Part shown: positions 38,237-48,551 of the stretch, in pieces
Layout of the letters: each line of letters starts with the position of its first letter
How positions within the stretch are numbered: position 1 is the first letter of the stretch
Assembly: GCA_029549985.1 (NCBI GenBank)
Contig: JAKPIB010000031.1
Location: 35,065-99,064, forward strand
Source of the DNA: Bacillota bacterium
Lineage (GTDB): Bacteria; Bacillota; Clostridia; Caldicoprobacterales; DTU083
Direction of reading: 5' to 3'
Length of the DNA: 64,000 bases
The notes under the pieces: model-generated
What the model saw: the letters and a program-made list of their open reading frames with translations, nothing else
Told to the model about the DNA's origin: nothing
The model's database searches: none
Translations under genes and position numbers: made by a program

Positions 38237-38248
38237 TAAAAGGAGCTA

Positions 38249-38704
38249 ATGGACGTGAGGGCAGTATTGCAACGGGTCAGGAGAGCAAAAGTAACTGTAA
38301 ACGAACAAGTGACCGGCGCGATCGATGCGGGTCTACTTGTTTTTTTAGGTGTGGAAAGCGGAGACACTATCAAGGACGCGGAATATATGGCTGATAAAAT
38401 AGTCAACCTCCGTATCTTTGAAGACGAGAACGGCAAGATGAACCTGTCCTTGAAGGACACAGGAGGAGCCATGCTGGCAGTGTCCCAGTTCACCCTGTGC
38501 GGGGACTGCAGGAAGGGCAGGCGTCCCAGCTTTGACAAGGCTGCGGCTCCGGATGAGGCCAATGTTTTGTATGAGGAGTTTTGCCGCCTGGTTGAAACCA
38601 TGGGGATCAGGGTGGAAACAGGGATATTCAGGGCCCACATGCTCGTTGACCTGATCAACGACGGGCCGGTGACGATGCTCATAGACAGCAGGAGACAGTT
38701 CTAG
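38249..38704 (+). CDS. dtd: D-aminoacyl-tRNA deacylase
   Basis: 151 aa. Removes D-amino acids wrongly attached to tRNA. Opening [14 protein letters not shown], the [17 protein letters not shown] active segment and the C-terminal GPVTMLIDS (Gly-Pro motif) are present. ATG 38249 is 4 bases from AAAGGAG; GTG 38255, which matches the usual family start, is equally possible. Confidence 0.96.
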   Translation: MDVRAVLQRVRRAKVTVNEQVTGAIDAGLLVFLGVESGDTIKDAEYMADKIVNLRIFEDENGKMNLSLKDTGGAMLAVSQFTLCGDCRKGRRPSFDKAAAPDEANVLYEEFCRLVETMGIRVETGIFRAHMLVDLINDGPVTMLIDSRRQF

Positions 38705-38743
38705 GGAGGTTTCAGACATAGTGCTCAAGAGGGATGTCTGCAT

Positions 38744-40315
38744 ATGATTCTGATCGATGCACGGCAGGTTCCATACGAAAATGAAATAATCGACCTTGCC
38801 AGGGTCTTTTTCCCGAATGACACCGTGGATTTCGCTAACAAGCATGAGGTACCTTCGCCTGAGGCATCCTCAGCGGACGCGATGGCGCATAAGTCAACAC
38901 TGATAAGGTGCGGTTATGTAGCCTGCCAGGGGGGCACCGGCCAAGTGGAAGTCGGCCAAGGAGAAGCCCTCCAGGGAGGATGCTATACCTTCTATGCCCG
39001 GCTTACAGAGGACAACGGCAACACCTTGGAACACAGACTTGATCGATATATAGAAGCAGACGACGGCAATGCCTTGCACAGGAGCATAAAGAACGCCCTC
39101 AAGGGCTGCGTATATGAGCTTTTATCCGCCTATACGGGCCGAAGGCCCAAATGGGGCATCCTGACGGGCATCAGGCCTGTCAAGCTGGTCAATCAGATGA
39201 TTAGGGACGGAATGCTCAAGGACTCCATTCGCAAGGAGCTTACCGAAGCCTACAGGATACATCCGGAAAAAGCGGAACTGATGCTGAAAGTAGCTGACGT
39301 CCAGGCGCCCTATGTCAGGGATGTCTCTGGCAGGACAGCCTGTCTTTATGTCCATGTGCCCTTCTGCGCCTCCAGGTGCAATTACTGCTCATTCCCTTCG
39401 GATCTGATATCCAGGGTCTCGGACAGGATGGACCGGTACCTCGACTGTGTCCAGGCGGAGCTGACGGAGGCATTCAAGCTTTTCAGGATCAAAGGCACCA
39501 GCATCGATACCGTTTACATTGGTGGCGGCACACCGACAGTACTGGAGCTTCCGGCCCTGAAACGCCTGCTTGACATTATTGGATCAGCCCTTGATTCCCT
39601 GCCGGAAAACCGATTACAGGAATATACCGTGGAGGCGGGCAGGCCGGACAGCCTGGATGATGACAAGCTTATGCTGATGAAGGACTATGGAGTCACCAGG
39701 CTCAGCATAAACCCCCAGTCCATGAACCAGCGCACCCTTGACCTGATAGGCAGGAACCATACGGTGGATGACATAAAGGATATATATCACAAGGCAAGGC
39801 GCGCAGGCTTTGACAATATCAACATGGACGTAATAGCCGGACTGCCGGGGGAGACCGTTGAGGATTTCAGCAAAACCATGGAAGAAATAGCCCGCTTGGA
39901 GCCGGACAATATAACTGTGCACACCCTGGCGGTAAAGCGCGGGTCCATGCTCAGGGATTCCTTCAGCCAGTATGACCCGGAGCGTCAGGGCCTGGCCGAA
40001 GCGATGGCAGAGGTCTGCCGCACATGGATCGGCAGGCTCAATATGGCCCCCTATTACCTGTACAGGCAGAAGTACATGCTTGACCATATGGAAAACATCG
40101 GATACTCCATACCGGGCAAGGAATGCTTGTACAACATCCACATAATGGAGGAAAAAAGGAGCATCTGGGCCTTTGGGGCAGGTGCGGCCAGCAAGGTATA
40201 TTATCCTGATGAGGACAGGCTGGAGCGGATTGCCAATGTTAAAAACCTGAAGGACTATATCGAGCGGATAGACGACATGATAGAGAAAAAGCGGAAAGTG
40301 CTCCTCCAAGGTTGA
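38744..40315 (+). CDS. hemZ: HemZ-type radical SAM coproporphyrinogen dehydrogenase-like protein
   Basis: 523 aa. A 160-residue N-terminal extension, typical of Firmicutes HemZ, precedes the radical SAM core with CASRCNYC near residue 208, GGGTPTVLE and the HemN-like SINPQSMNQRTLDLIGRNH. Family members were named for oxygen-independent haem synthesis, but close relatives may be HemW-like haem chaperones. Its position between dtd and hisS is standard in Clostridia. The hisS promoter overlaps its stop codon. Confidence 0.93.
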   Translation: MILIDARQVPYENEIIDLARVFFPNDTVDFANKHEVPSPEASSADAMAHKSTLIRCGYVACQGGTGQVEVGQGEALQGGCYTFYARLTEDNGNTLEHRLDRYIEADDGNALHRSIKNALKGCVYELLSAYTGRRPKWGILTGIRPVKLVNQMIRDGMLKDSIRKELTEAYRIHPEKAELMLKVADVQAPYVRDVSGRTACLYVHVPFCASRCNYCSFPSDLISRVSDRMDRYLDCVQAELTEAFKLFRIKGTSIDTVYIGGGTPTVLELPALKRLLDIIGSALDSLPENRLQEYTVEAGRPDSLDDDKLMLMKDYGVTRLSINPQSMNQRTLDLIGRNHTVDDIKDIYHKARRAGFDNINMDVIAGLPGETVEDFSKTMEEIARLEPDNITVHTLAVKRGSMLRDSFSQYDPERQGLAEAMAEVCRTWIGRLNMAPYYLYRQKYMLDHMENIGYSIPGKECLYNIHIMEEKRSIWAFGAGAASKVYYPDEDRLERIANVKNLKDYIERIDDMIEKKRKVLLQG

Positions 40316-40340
40316 CACTGGCAGATCTTTTGATTATAAT
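40312..40340 (+). promoter_or_regulatory. Perfect consensus sigma-A promoter of hisS-aspS
   Basis: TTGACA (40312-40317), 17 nt, TATAAT (40335-40340). The -35 overlaps the hemZ stop codon. Transcription would begin about 40347, at the T-box leader. Confidence 0.88.
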
Positions 40341-40357
40341 ACAATAAATCCATATTT

Positions 40358-40600
40358 ATGCGATGATTGAGAGAGTACCTGATACGGAAGCAACAGAGAG
40401 GAGATACCGCGGCTGGAAGTATCTCTTGCGGGAAGTACCGGGGAAGGACACTCATGAGCAGATCTGCTGAAAAGGGCAGTAGGCAGGTCCGCTTTTATGC
40501 GTTATATGAAAAAGCGGGAGGTTTCAAGCCTCCAACCGGGGTGGTACCGCGGGCAGTCCAGTCTCTCGTCCCTATTGTGGATGAAGGGATTTTTTTATTG
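40358..40600 (+). promoter_or_regulatory. T-box leader of hisS-aspS
   Basis: Stem I contains the AGTA bulge strand (40374 region). The matching strand reads GGAAG-GAC-A-CTCATGAGC; against G. kaustophilus glyQS (GAA-A-GGC-A) the specifier is GAC, Asp. CAC (His) overlaps it, two bases on. The T-box sequence AACCGGGGTGGTACCGCGGG is at 40534-40553. The terminator stem TCCCT / AGGGA (40569-40589) ends in a T run. Uncharged tRNA pairing should permit read-through. Confidence 0.92.
40569..40597 (+). terminator. T-box terminator
   Basis: Stem TCCCT / AGGGA with an 11-nt loop and seven T residues. It is the terminator half of the T-box switch. Confidence 0.8.
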
Positions 40601-40633
40601 TAGGAAAAACTAAGTGTGACAGGAGGAACAGGA

Positions 40634-41911
40634 ATGTTGACAAAAGCGCCGAAGGGCACAAAGGATGTTTTGCCCCAGGAGTCATACAAATGGCATTACA
40701 TAGAAGACACTATACGCGATATAACAAGGAGCTTTGGGTACAGCGAGATCCGGACTCCTGTTTTCGAGCATACCGAGCTGTTTGTAAGGAGTGTAGGCGA
40801 TACTACTGACATAGTGAAGAAGGAAATGTTCACATTCGAGGATAAGGGGCACAGGAGTCTTACCCTGAGGCCGGAAGGGACGGCCGGGGTGGTCAGAGCA
40901 TACATAGAACACAACCTTTATACCGACCTGCAGCCGGCCAAGCTCTACTACATCGCTCCCTGCTTCCGGCATGAAAGGCCGCAGGCGGGCCGGCTCAGGG
41001 AGTTCCACCAGTTCGGGATCGAAGCCTTTGGCGGCAAGGAGGCGTCACTGGATGCAGAAATCATAGCCCTGGCTGTTACATTGTTCGACAGATTGGGTAT
41101 AAAAGGCTTGAAGACTGGTATCAACAGCATAGGGTGTCCGGAATGCAGGCCAAAATACCATGAGACTCTGAGGGAATTTTTAAAAAGCAACCTGGACGGT
41201 CTATGTGCGGTCTGCAAGGAGAGGTTTGAGAAAAACCCGCTCCGCATCCTCGACTGCAAGGAGGAAAAATGCAAGGAGGTCGTCAGAAACGTCCCCCATA
41301 TGCTCGACCACCTGTGTGATGGATGCAGGGTGCACTTTGACGAGCTGAAAGGCTATCTTGATGCCGCAGGCATAAAATATGAAGTCGATCCGATGATAGT
41401 CAGAGGCCTTGATTATTACACAAAAACCGTTTTTGAAATAGTGTCGGATTCCCTGGGGGCCCAGAGCACTGTCTGCGGTGGCGGGCGCTATGACCGTCTC
41501 GTCGAGGAGTGCGGCGGCCCAAGCGTGCCAGGTGTAGGCTTTGGCCTTGGTCTGGAGCGCCTTCTCCTTATCATGGAGGCCCAGGGGATAGAGGCAGGAA
41601 AGCCCTGCGCATATGACGCGTATATCGCCGCTTTAGGTGATCAGGCAAGACACAAGGCTTTTGAAATCGTGCAGAAGCTGCGCAGCATGGGCATTTGTGC
41701 GGATATGGACCACGCAGGCAGGAGCCTGAAGGCGCAGTTCAGATATGCCGACAAGCAGGGAGCCAGGTATGTGTGCACCCTGGGAGACAATGAGCTCACC
41801 GCAGGAGAGCTGCAGGTCAAGAACATGGCAACAGGCACGGCAGCAAACGTACCGATAGACATGATAGGCACCTATTTAAAGGAGCAGTTGGGAGGAATAG
41901 AAAATGAATGA
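40634..41911 (+). CDS. hisS: Histidyl-tRNA synthetase
   Basis: 425 aa class II synthetase. Motif 2 region [18 protein letters not shown], His-binding signature [13 protein letters not shown], motif 3 [11 protein letters not shown], and the C-terminal anticodon-binding domain. ATG 40634 with AGGAGG. Overlaps aspS by 8 bases; both lie under the T-box. Confidence 0.98.
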   Translation: MLTKAPKGTKDVLPQESYKWHYIEDTIRDITRSFGYSEIRTPVFEHTELFVRSVGDTTDIVKKEMFTFEDKGHRSLTLRPEGTAGVVRAYIEHNLYTDLQPAKLYYIAPCFRHERPQAGRLREFHQFGIEAFGGKEASLDAEIIALAVTLFDRLGIKGLKTGINSIGCPECRPKYHETLREFLKSNLDGLCAVCKERFEKNPLRILDCKEEKCKEVVRNVPHMLDHLCDGCRVHFDELKGYLDAAGIKYEVDPMIVRGLDYYTKTVFEIVSDSLGAQSTVCGGGRYDRLVEECGGPSVPGVGFGLGLERLLLIMEAQGIEAGKPCAYDAYIAALGDQARHKAFEIVQKLRSMGICADMDHAGRSLKAQFRYADKQGARYVCTLGDNELTAGELQVKNMATGTAANVPIDMIGTYLKEQLGGIENE

Positions 41912-43679
41912 GCTGTTGGGCGGGTTGAAACGGACCCATATGTGCGGTATGATAAACAGAGATCTGGTAGGCCGGCAAGTGACGGTAATGGGCTGGGTGC
42001 AGCGCAGGAGGGACCTGGGCAGGCTGATCTTTGTCTACCTGCGCGACCGTGAGGGCTTTGTCCAGGTTGTCATCGACGCTGAGAAAAGCAGCGATATTTT
42101 TGACAAGGCCCAGGCTGTCCGTAGCGAATATGTCCTTGCTGTGAGCGGGACCGTAGTCAAACGGGATGAGTCGGCCATAAATCCCAAATATCCAAACGGG
42201 GACATAGAGATCATGGCTGACGAGTTGAAGATACTGTCCACAGCGGCTACCCCGCCTATCTATATAGAGGACGGGTTGGACGCATCGGAGGCCGTCAGGT
42301 TGAAATACAGGTATCTGGACCTGAGAAGGCCTGAAATGCAGAAAAACCTCATCCTAAGGCACAAGGTCACAAAATGGGTGCGTGACTTCCTGGACAATGA
42401 GGGTTTTCTGGAGATCGAGACGCCCATGCTGACCAAAAGTACGCCGGAAGGTGCAAGGGACTACCTGGTGCCGAGCAGGGTCCATCCTGGAAAATTCTAT
42501 GCCTTGCCCCAGTCGCCCCAGCTTTTCAAGCAGCTCTTGATGCTGGCTGGATATGACAGGTACTTCCAGATAGCCCGGTGCTTCAGGGATGAGGACCTCA
42601 GGGCTGACAGGCAGCCTGAGTTCACCCAGATAGATATGGAGATGTCCTTTGTCGATGTAGACGATGTCATATCTTTAAATGAAAGGCTCCTGGCATATAT
42701 ATTCAAAAAAGCCAAAGGAGTGGATATTAAGCTGCCCCTTCCGAGGATAAAGTATAAAGAAGCAATGGAAAGGTACGGCTCGGATAAACCGGACACAAGG
42801 TTCGGGCTGGAGCTCGTTGATGTCAGCGATATTGCAAAGGACTGCGGGTTCAAGGTGTTTGCCGATGCCGTATCCGGCGGCGGCAGCGTAAGGGCCATCA
42901 ACGCCAAGGGCTGCGGCGAGAGATTTTCCCGCAGGGAAATCGACGCCCTGGGTGAGACGGTGAAAACCTACAGGGCCAAGGGCCTGGCCTGGATCAATGT
43001 GACCGGGGAAGGCATAAAGTCCCCTATCGCCAAATTTATGTCGGATGAGCATATGGATGCGATCCTGAAACGCCTTGGGGCTGAAACGGGTGACCTGCTG
43101 CTGTTTGTGGCTGACCAGAAAAATGATGTGGTGTTCCAGTCGTTGGGTCATCTTAGGCTTGAGCTGGCTGAAAAGCTGGGCCTTGTTGACGATGATACGA
43201 TGAACCTTTTGTGGGTCACTGAGTTCCCGCTGCTGGAGTACGATGAAGAGGAGCAGCGCTATGTGGCAAAGCATCATCCCTTTACCTCGCCGATGGACGA
43301 GGACATACCCTTGCTGGAGACCCAGCCTGAAAAGGTGAGGGCAAAGGCCTATGATATCGTGCTCAACGGTGTGGAGATAGGCGGGGGCAGCATCAGGATA
43401 CACAGCACCGAACTCCAGGAGAAGATGTTCGATGCTTTGGGATTCACCAGGGAGCAGGCCTGGGAACGCTTCGGCTTCCTGCTTGAGGCCTTCAGATATG
43501 GCACTCCTCCCCACGGAGGCATTGCATATGGCCTTGACAGGCTCATAATGCTGCTTGCCAACCGCAGCTCGCTCAGGGACGTGATAGCTTTCCCCAAGGT
43601 GCAGAACGCATCGGACCTGATGACTGAAGCGCCTGGCTTCGTTGACGACAAGCAGCTCGAGGAACTGGGGTTGAAATAA
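41904..43679 (+). CDS. aspS: Aspartyl-tRNA synthetase
   Basis: 591 aa, bacterial type with N-terminal OB anticodon-binding domain ([14 protein letters not shown]), catalytic motifs ([36 protein letters not shown]) and the inserted GAD domain. Whether it is discriminating for Asp only or also charges tRNA-Asn cannot be settled by eye. TAA overlaps the next ATG by one base. Confidence 0.98.
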   Translation: MNELLGGLKRTHMCGMINRDLVGRQVTVMGWVQRRRDLGRLIFVYLRDREGFVQVVIDAEKSSDIFDKAQAVRSEYVLAVSGTVVKRDESAINPKYPNGDIEIMADELKILSTAATPPIYIEDGLDASEAVRLKYRYLDLRRPEMQKNLILRHKVTKWVRDFLDNEGFLEIETPMLTKSTPEGARDYLVPSRVHPGKFYALPQSPQLFKQLLMLAGYDRYFQIARCFRDEDLRADRQPEFTQIDMEMSFVDVDDVISLNERLLAYIFKKAKGVDIKLPLPRIKYKEAMERYGSDKPDTRFGLELVDVSDIAKDCGFKVFADAVSGGGSVRAINAKGCGERFSRREIDALGETVKTYRAKGLAWINVTGEGIKSPIAKFMSDEHMDAILKRLGAETGDLLLFVADQKNDVVFQSLGHLRLELAEKLGLVDDDTMNLLWVTEFPLLEYDEEEQRYVAKHHPFTSPMDEDIPLLETQPEKVRAKAYDIVLNGVEIGGGSIRIHSTELQEKMFDALGFTREQAWERFGFLLEAFRYGTPPHGGIAYGLDRLIMLLANRSSLRDVIAFPKVQNASDLMTEAPGFVDDKQLEELGLK

Positions 43680-44443
43680 TGGTGCATGCGTATACACGTA
43701 CGGAGATGCTGATAGGCCCTGAAGCCCTGGCAAAGCTCAAGCAGAGCAAGGTCGCGGTCTTTGGCATAGGCGGGGTAGGGTCCTTCACTGTTGAAGCCCT
43801 GGCCAGGTGCGGTATTGGTTCCCTGGTCCTGGTAGACTACGACTGCGTCGAGCTGACAAACATAAACCGACAGCTGCACGCCACCTGTGATACCATAGGC
43901 AAGCCCAAGGTGGACCTGATGAGGGACAGGATAAGAACCATAGACCCAAGCACAGAGGTGACAGCTATCAGGGCTCTATATGCCATCGATAATGCCAATG
44001 AGCTCGTGAGCGGCGATTATGACTATGTGGTGGATGCAATAGACACGATTACTGCAAAGATAGACCTGGCTGTCCGCTGCACTCAGCAGGGCATACCTAT
44101 CATATCCAGCATGGGTGCAGGGAACAAGCTTGACCCAACAGCCTTCAGGGTGGGTGATATTTATGAGACCTCTGTCGACCCGATAGCCAAGGTGATGCGG
44201 AAGGAGCTCAAAAAGCGGGGCGTGGCAGGACTCAAGGTCGTATATTCGACCGAGGCCCCTATAAAGCCCCGGGTGCCCGAATACATGAAGGCAGGAGACA
44301 AGGACGCGGATGACAGCTCTAAACAGCCAAGGCTCAAAAAAAGGGCCGTGCCCGGCAGCATAGCCTTTGTGCCATCCGTAGCAGGGCTCATAATAGCCGG
44401 TGAGGTCGTGAAGGACCTGATCGGCTGGAAGCAGGACCAGTAA
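43679..44443 (+). CDS. tcdA: tRNA threonylcarbamoyladenosine dehydratase (TcdA/CsdL)
   Basis: 254 aa E1-like enzyme that cyclises t6A37 to ct6A in tRNA. Adenylation motif GIGGVGSFTVEALARCGIG, DYDCVELTNINRQ, and the DAIDTITAKIDL segment. Start ATG 43679 is coupled to aspS (TAATG). A tRNA-modification gene fits beside two tRNA synthetases. Confidence 0.93.
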   Translation: MVHAYTRTEMLIGPEALAKLKQSKVAVFGIGGVGSFTVEALARCGIGSLVLVDYDCVELTNINRQLHATCDTIGKPKVDLMRDRIRTIDPSTEVTAIRALYAIDNANELVSGDYDYVVDAIDTITAKIDLAVRCTQQGIPIISSMGAGNKLDPTAFRVGDIYETSVDPIAKVMRKELKKRGVAGLKVVYSTEAPIKPRVPEYMKAGDKDADDSSKQPRLKKRAVPGSIAFVPSVAGLIIAGEVVKDLIGWKQDQ

Positions 44444-44461
44444 CATAGGGAGACGATATCA

Positions 44462-44914
44462 TTGAACGAATATGGCCAGATAATCCAAATAAAAGATGAT
44501 AAAGCGGTCATAAAAATAAACAGGAGCTCGGCATGCGCTTCATGCGGTGCTTGTGGCATAGGGTCGCACAAGGGCGAGATGCTGCTGACCATACCCAACA
44601 CCCTGAACGGTGAAGTGGGCGACTATGCGGAACTGGAGCTTTCCTCCACCCAGGTGCTCAAAGCGTCTGTGATCGTCTATCTGATCCCGCTGATCGCGCT
44701 ATTCTTAGGGGTCGCGGGCGGATTTCTCCTGGCTCCAGGCCTTGGCATGGATCCGGAGCTTTTGGGCGCTGTATCAGGCATAGGGCTTACGGTCATAGCA
44801 TTCCTGGGGATCAGGATGATTGAACCCAGATTTAAAAAGGACCATAGCTTTTCACCTAAAATGGTAAATATAATAAAGACTAATAAGAAGGGAGAAGATT
44901 TGAGTGGCAAGTGA
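44462..44914 (+). CDS. RseC/MucC family membrane protein
   Basis: 150 aa. The Cys cluster SACASCGACG near residues 22-31, then a soluble domain and two membrane helices (about 68-88 and 97-117). Matches the RseC family (SoxR-reducing or Rnf-associated; Pfam RseC_MucC). TTG 44462 with GGGAG 9 bases upstream. It overlaps trxA, suggesting a shared redox task, though no rnf genes are nearby. Confidence 0.85.
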   Translation: MNEYGQIIQIKDDKAVIKINRSSACASCGACGIGSHKGEMLLTIPNTLNGEVGDYAELELSSTQVLKASVIVYLIPLIALFLGVAGGFLLAPGLGMDPELLGAVSGIGLTVIAFLGIRMIEPRFKKDHSFSPKMVNIIKTNKKGEDLSGK

Positions 44915-45233
44915 TAAGGTCGTAATTCTGAACGCAGAAAATTTTGAGAGTGAGGTACTTAACTCTGCAGAGCCGGTGCTCGTGGATTTCTGGGCTTCCT
45001 GGTGCGGACCCTGCAAAATGATAGCGCCGATCATCGACCAGCTGGCCGAGGAATATGCAGGCAGGATCAAGGTAGCCAAGCTCAATGTGGATGAAAGCAG
45101 GAGCGTGGCAGAGCAGTACAGGATTATGAGCATCCCCACCCTGCTCGTATTCAAGGACGGCGAAGTGGTGAACCAGGCGATAGGGGCAAGACCCAAGGGC
45201 GACCTGGAAAAGATGCTTGAGAACGTGCTTTGA
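44904..45233 (+). CDS. trxA: Thioredoxin
   Basis: 109 aa. Active site WCGPC (C34, C37), VDFWASWCGPCKMIAP, and the cis-proline segment SIPTLLVFKDG. GTG start overlapping the RseC-like gene by 11 bases. Reduces protein disulfides in the cytoplasm. Ends at a terminator. Confidence 0.96.
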   Translation: MASDKVVILNAENFESEVLNSAEPVLVDFWASWCGPCKMIAPIIDQLAEEYAGRIKVAKLNVDESRSVAEQYRIMSIPTLLVFKDGEVVNQAIGARPKGDLEKMLENVL

Positions 45234-45256
45234 GATTAATAAATATACATAAGGGA

Positions 45257-45292
45257 AATACCGGCGCTGTTTTATATGCTGGTATTTTTTCT
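45257..45292 (+). terminator. Rho-independent terminator after trxA
   Basis: Stem AATACCGGC / GCTGGTATT (one G-U) followed by six T residues. Confidence 0.8.
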
Positions 45293-45320
45293 TGTCAAGC
45301 GGCAGTAGGGTAACTATAAT
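45292..45320 (+). promoter_or_regulatory. Sigma-A promoter of glyA
   Basis: TTGTCA (45292-45297), 17 nt, TATAAT (45315-45320). It starts on the last base of the terminator region. Confidence 0.7.
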
Positions 45321-45362
45321 TATTATAAATATTTACCGCTATGAACAAAGGAGTTTGAAACC

Positions 45363-46613
45363 ATGAACCTAAGAGCCATTCAAAGCACGGATCCCGAAAT
45401 ATATGCAGCAATTATAAATGAGCTGTATCGTCAGAGAGACCATCTGGAGCTCATAGCCTCTGAAAACTTCGTGAGCCCGGCTGTATTGGCAGCCGCAGGC
45501 ACACATCTCACCAATAAATATGCAGAGGGATATCCGGGAAGAAGGTATTATGGCGGGTGCGATTTTGTCGATGTTGTGGAATCCCTGGCAATAGAAAGGG
45601 CAAAGAAAATATTCGGAGCTGATCATGCCAATGTCCAGCCCCATTCAGGGGCCCAGGCCAACACGGCCGTCTATTTTGCGATGCTTAAGCCGGGTGATAC
45701 CATAATGGGCATGAACCTGGCCCACGGAGGGCACCTGACCCATGGCAGCCCGGTCAATATATCAGGAAAATACTTCAACATAGTATCATATGGGGTAGAT
45801 GAGCGGACAGGCAGGATCGACTATGACAGGGTGGCGGACCTGGCCCTGGAGCACAGGCCAAGGCTCATCGTGGCAGGGGCAAGCGCTTACCCGCGGGTCA
45901 TCGATTTCGCAAGGTTCAGGGAGATCGCGGATAAGGTGGGGGCCTACTTTATGGTAGATATGGCCCACATAGCCGGCCTCGTGGCAGCAGGCGTCCACCC
46001 AAACCCCATACCTTATGCCGACTTTGTTACCGGCACGACCCATAAAACAATGCGAGGCCCGAGGGGAGGCATGATCCTCTGCCGGCAGGAATATGCCAAG
46101 GCCATAGACAAGGCCATCTTCCCCGGCACCCAGGGCGGCCCCCTGATGCATATAATCGCTGCAAAGGCCGTAGCCTTCAAGGAAGCCATGGATCCGGCCT
46201 TTGTCGAATACCAGAGGCAGACGGTAAAAAATGCCTCTGCCCTTGCCCAGGCCCTGCTTGATGAAGAATTTGACCTGGTATCCGGAGGTACGGACAATCA
46301 CCTTATGCTTATCGATCTAAGAAATAAAGGAATTACAGGCAAGGATGCAGAAATCCTCCTTGACAGGGTACGGATAACTGTCAACAAGAACGCCATTCCC
46401 AACGATTCCCAGAGTCCCAATGTCACCAGCGGCATCAGGCTGGGGACTCCGGCAGTCACGACCAGGGGCATGAAAGAGGGGGAAATGAGATGCATAGCCA
46501 GGGCTATCCGCCTTGCCCTTGAGGATTTCGAGCGCGCAAGCCGGGAGGTCTTGTCGATTGTAGACAGGCTGTGCTCAGACTTTCCGCTATACCCGGATAT
46601 GGGTGACGAGTAG
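45363..46613 (+). CDS. glyA: Serine hydroxymethyltransferase
   Basis: 416 aa PLP enzyme interconverting serine and glycine and charging tetrahydrofolate with a one-carbon unit. PLP lysine K228 in [26 protein letters not shown] and [12 protein letters not shown] are signature blocks. Single gene with its own promoter; ribosome site AAAGGAG. Confidence 0.98.
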   Translation: MNLRAIQSTDPEIYAAIINELYRQRDHLELIASENFVSPAVLAAAGTHLTNKYAEGYPGRRYYGGCDFVDVVESLAIERAKKIFGADHANVQPHSGAQANTAVYFAMLKPGDTIMGMNLAHGGHLTHGSPVNISGKYFNIVSYGVDERTGRIDYDRVADLALEHRPRLIVAGASAYPRVIDFARFREIADKVGAYFMVDMAHIAGLVAAGVHPNPIPYADFVTGTTHKTMRGPRGGMILCRQEYAKAIDKAIFPGTQGGPLMHIIAAKAVAFKEAMDPAFVEYQRQTVKNASALAQALLDEEFDLVSGGTDNHLMLIDLRNKGITGKDAEILLDRVRITVNKNAIPNDSQSPNVTSGIRLGTPAVTTRGMKEGEMRCIARAIRLALEDFERASREVLSIVDRLCSDFPLYPDMGDE

Positions 46614-46660
46614 GTGCACTATTAAGACTGCAGTTTTCCGCTGCAAGGGAGGGAGCTTCA

Positions 46661-47971
46661 ATGGACCAGTTAATGCCATTGGCTGCACGGATGCGCCCGC
46701 AAACACTGGAAGACTTTATAGGGCAGAAGCATATCATAGGCAAAAACAAGCTACTCTACAGGGCTATCAAAGGTGACAGGCTCACATCCGTCATATTCTT
46801 TGGTCCTCCGGGCACGGGGAAGACGACGCTGGCTCGTATCATCTCCAATGAAACAAAATATGCGTTCAAACAGCTCAATGCAGTCACGGCCGGTGTAAAG
46901 GATATCAGGGATGCCGCGGCGGAGGCAAAAAACTATATACTTAATCCCAAAGGGAAGATCATACTGTTTTTTGACGAGATCCACCGGTTGAACAAGGGGC
47001 AGCAGGATGTCCTGCTGCCTTTTGTCGAGGACGGGACGATCATACTGATCGGCGCCACTACAGAAAACCCTTATTTTGAGGTCAATAAGGCCTTGTTGTC
47101 CAGGTCTACCATTTTCCGTTTTGAGCCGCTGACCCAGGAGGATATAAAGGAGATCGTCATCAAGGCCCTTACAGACAAGGAAAGGGGCTTGGGGAACTAC
47201 GATATCGTCATCCACGAGGATGCCCTTGAGCATATAACCCTGTTAAGCGACGGAGATGCCCGTGTCGCCCTGAATGCTCTGGAGCTGGCTGTACTAACTA
47301 CTGAGAAGGATGAAAAGGGCACGATAGTGATCGACCTGGAGACTGCCCAGGACTGCATCCAGCAAAAGGCTCTGAAGTACGACAAGGATGGGGACAACCA
47401 TTATGACATAGCCAGCGCTTTTATAAAAAGCATGCGCAACTATATGGAGCCTGACGCGGTCCTGCATTACCTGGCACGCATGATAGAAGCAGGTGAAAAG
47501 CCGGAGTTCATAGCCAGAAGGATCATCATCACTGCAGCAGAGGATGTAGGGCTGGCAAATCCGACAGCCCTCAGTGTTGCTGTTGCAGCAGCCCAGGCGG
47601 TCGAGCGGATCGGATGGCCGGAGAGCAGGATCATCCTGGCAGAGGCAGCCCTGATGGTCGCCTGCTCGCCCAAGTCGAACTCGGCCTGCGTAGGGATAGA
47701 CAAGGCGCTGGAGGATGTACGAAATAAGCATGTGGGACAAGTCCCGACCCACTTGAGAGATGCCCATTATGCCGGTGCCAGGGAGCTGGGCCACGGTATA
47801 GGCTACAAGTATTCCCATGACTATCCCAATGCAAATGCTCCCCAGCAGTACCTGCCTGATGAGCTTGCAGATGCCCGGTATTACTACCCGAAAAACTCGG
47901 GTTACGAGGCCAAGATCCTGGAAAGGTTCAACGCCCTGAAGGGAATAAAAGACAGTAATAATGAAAAATAA
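46661..47971 (+). CDS. rarA: Replication-associated recombination protein A (RarA/MgsA)
   Basis: 436 aa AAA+ protein related to clamp loaders. Walker A GPPGTGKT, Walker B FFDEIH, sensor GATTENPYFEVN, and the C-terminal tetramerisation domain (YKYSHDYPNANAPQQYLPDEL). Acts at stalled forks. GGGAGGG upstream of ATG 46661. Confidence 0.96.
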   Translation: MDQLMPLAARMRPQTLEDFIGQKHIIGKNKLLYRAIKGDRLTSVIFFGPPGTGKTTLARIISNETKYAFKQLNAVTAGVKDIRDAAAEAKNYILNPKGKIILFFDEIHRLNKGQQDVLLPFVEDGTIILIGATTENPYFEVNKALLSRSTIFRFEPLTQEDIKEIVIKALTDKERGLGNYDIVIHEDALEHITLLSDGDARVALNALELAVLTTEKDEKGTIVIDLETAQDCIQQKALKYDKDGDNHYDIASAFIKSMRNYMEPDAVLHYLARMIEAGEKPEFIARRIIITAAEDVGLANPTALSVAVAAAQAVERIGWPESRIILAEAALMVACSPKSNSACVGIDKALEDVRNKHVGQVPTHLRDAHYAGARELGHGIGYKYSHDYPNANAPQQYLPDELADARYYYPKNSGYEAKILERFNALKGIKDSNNEK

Positions 47972-47998
47972 AACTGGTTAAAATTATTGAGACGAATC

Positions 47999-48030
47999 TT
48001 GACAAGATTACTCGGGTATGATAGTATACC
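47999..48030 (+). promoter_or_regulatory. iscR promoter with overlapping candidate operator
   Basis: TTGACA (47999-48004), 17 nt, TAGTAT (48022-48027) with an extended TG. The inverted repeat GGTAT-N6-ATACC (48015-48030) lies over the -10 box, the right place for repression by an Rrf2 protein. Confidence 0.6.
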
Positions 48031-48073
48031 TTTGAAAATCCCAAGTGATTTAGTCGGATTTGGAGGTGGACCC

Positions 48074-48514
48074 GTGAGGCTTTCTACAAAAGGCAGATAT
48101 GGTGTAAAGGCTATGGTGGATCTGGCGCTGCATTCAGGCGGAGAGCAGCCGGTCCCCTTGAAGGATATCGCAGACCGGCAGGAGATCTCGGAGCACTATC
48201 TGGAGCAGCTGATCGCAGGCCTCAGGAAGGCCGGCCTGGTCAAAAGCGTAAGAGGAGCCCAGGGAGGTTACCTTCTGGCCCAGGCACCGGATGCCATAGT
48301 AGTAGGGGACATAATCCGAACCCTTGAGGGCACGATCGCACCAGCTGATTGCGTTGCCGAAGGGGCCCCGGTCAACTGCGAGCGTGCCGACAACTGTGTG
48401 ACGAGGATACTATGGGAAAAAATCCATGACAGCATCAACAGTGTTGTCAATTCTATCACCCTTCAGGATATGGTAAATGAATACAAACGACTGAACGGGC
48501 AGGAGTCAATGTGA
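48074..48514 (+). CDS. iscR: Rrf2 family Fe-S regulator (IscR type)
   Basis: 146 aa. Winged-helix N-terminus (RLSTKGRYGVKAMVDLA; HYLEQLIAGLRKAGLVKSVRGAQGGY) and three cysteines C93, C102, C108 in the cluster-binding loop, as in IscR rather than the Cys-poor CymR. GTG 48074 with GGAGG is the true start; the open frame extends upstream without one. Sits before iscS-iscU and probably represses the operon when loaded with [2Fe-2S]. Confidence 0.92.
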   Translation: MRLSTKGRYGVKAMVDLALHSGGEQPVPLKDIADRQEISEHYLEQLIAGLRKAGLVKSVRGAQGGYLLAQAPDAIVVGDIIRTLEGTIAPADCVAEGAPVNCERADNCVTRILWEKIHDSINSVVNSITLQDMVNEYKRLNGQESM

Positions 48515-48551
48515 GATCGTGGCTTGTTAAGCAGTAAAGGAGCGCTATTTT

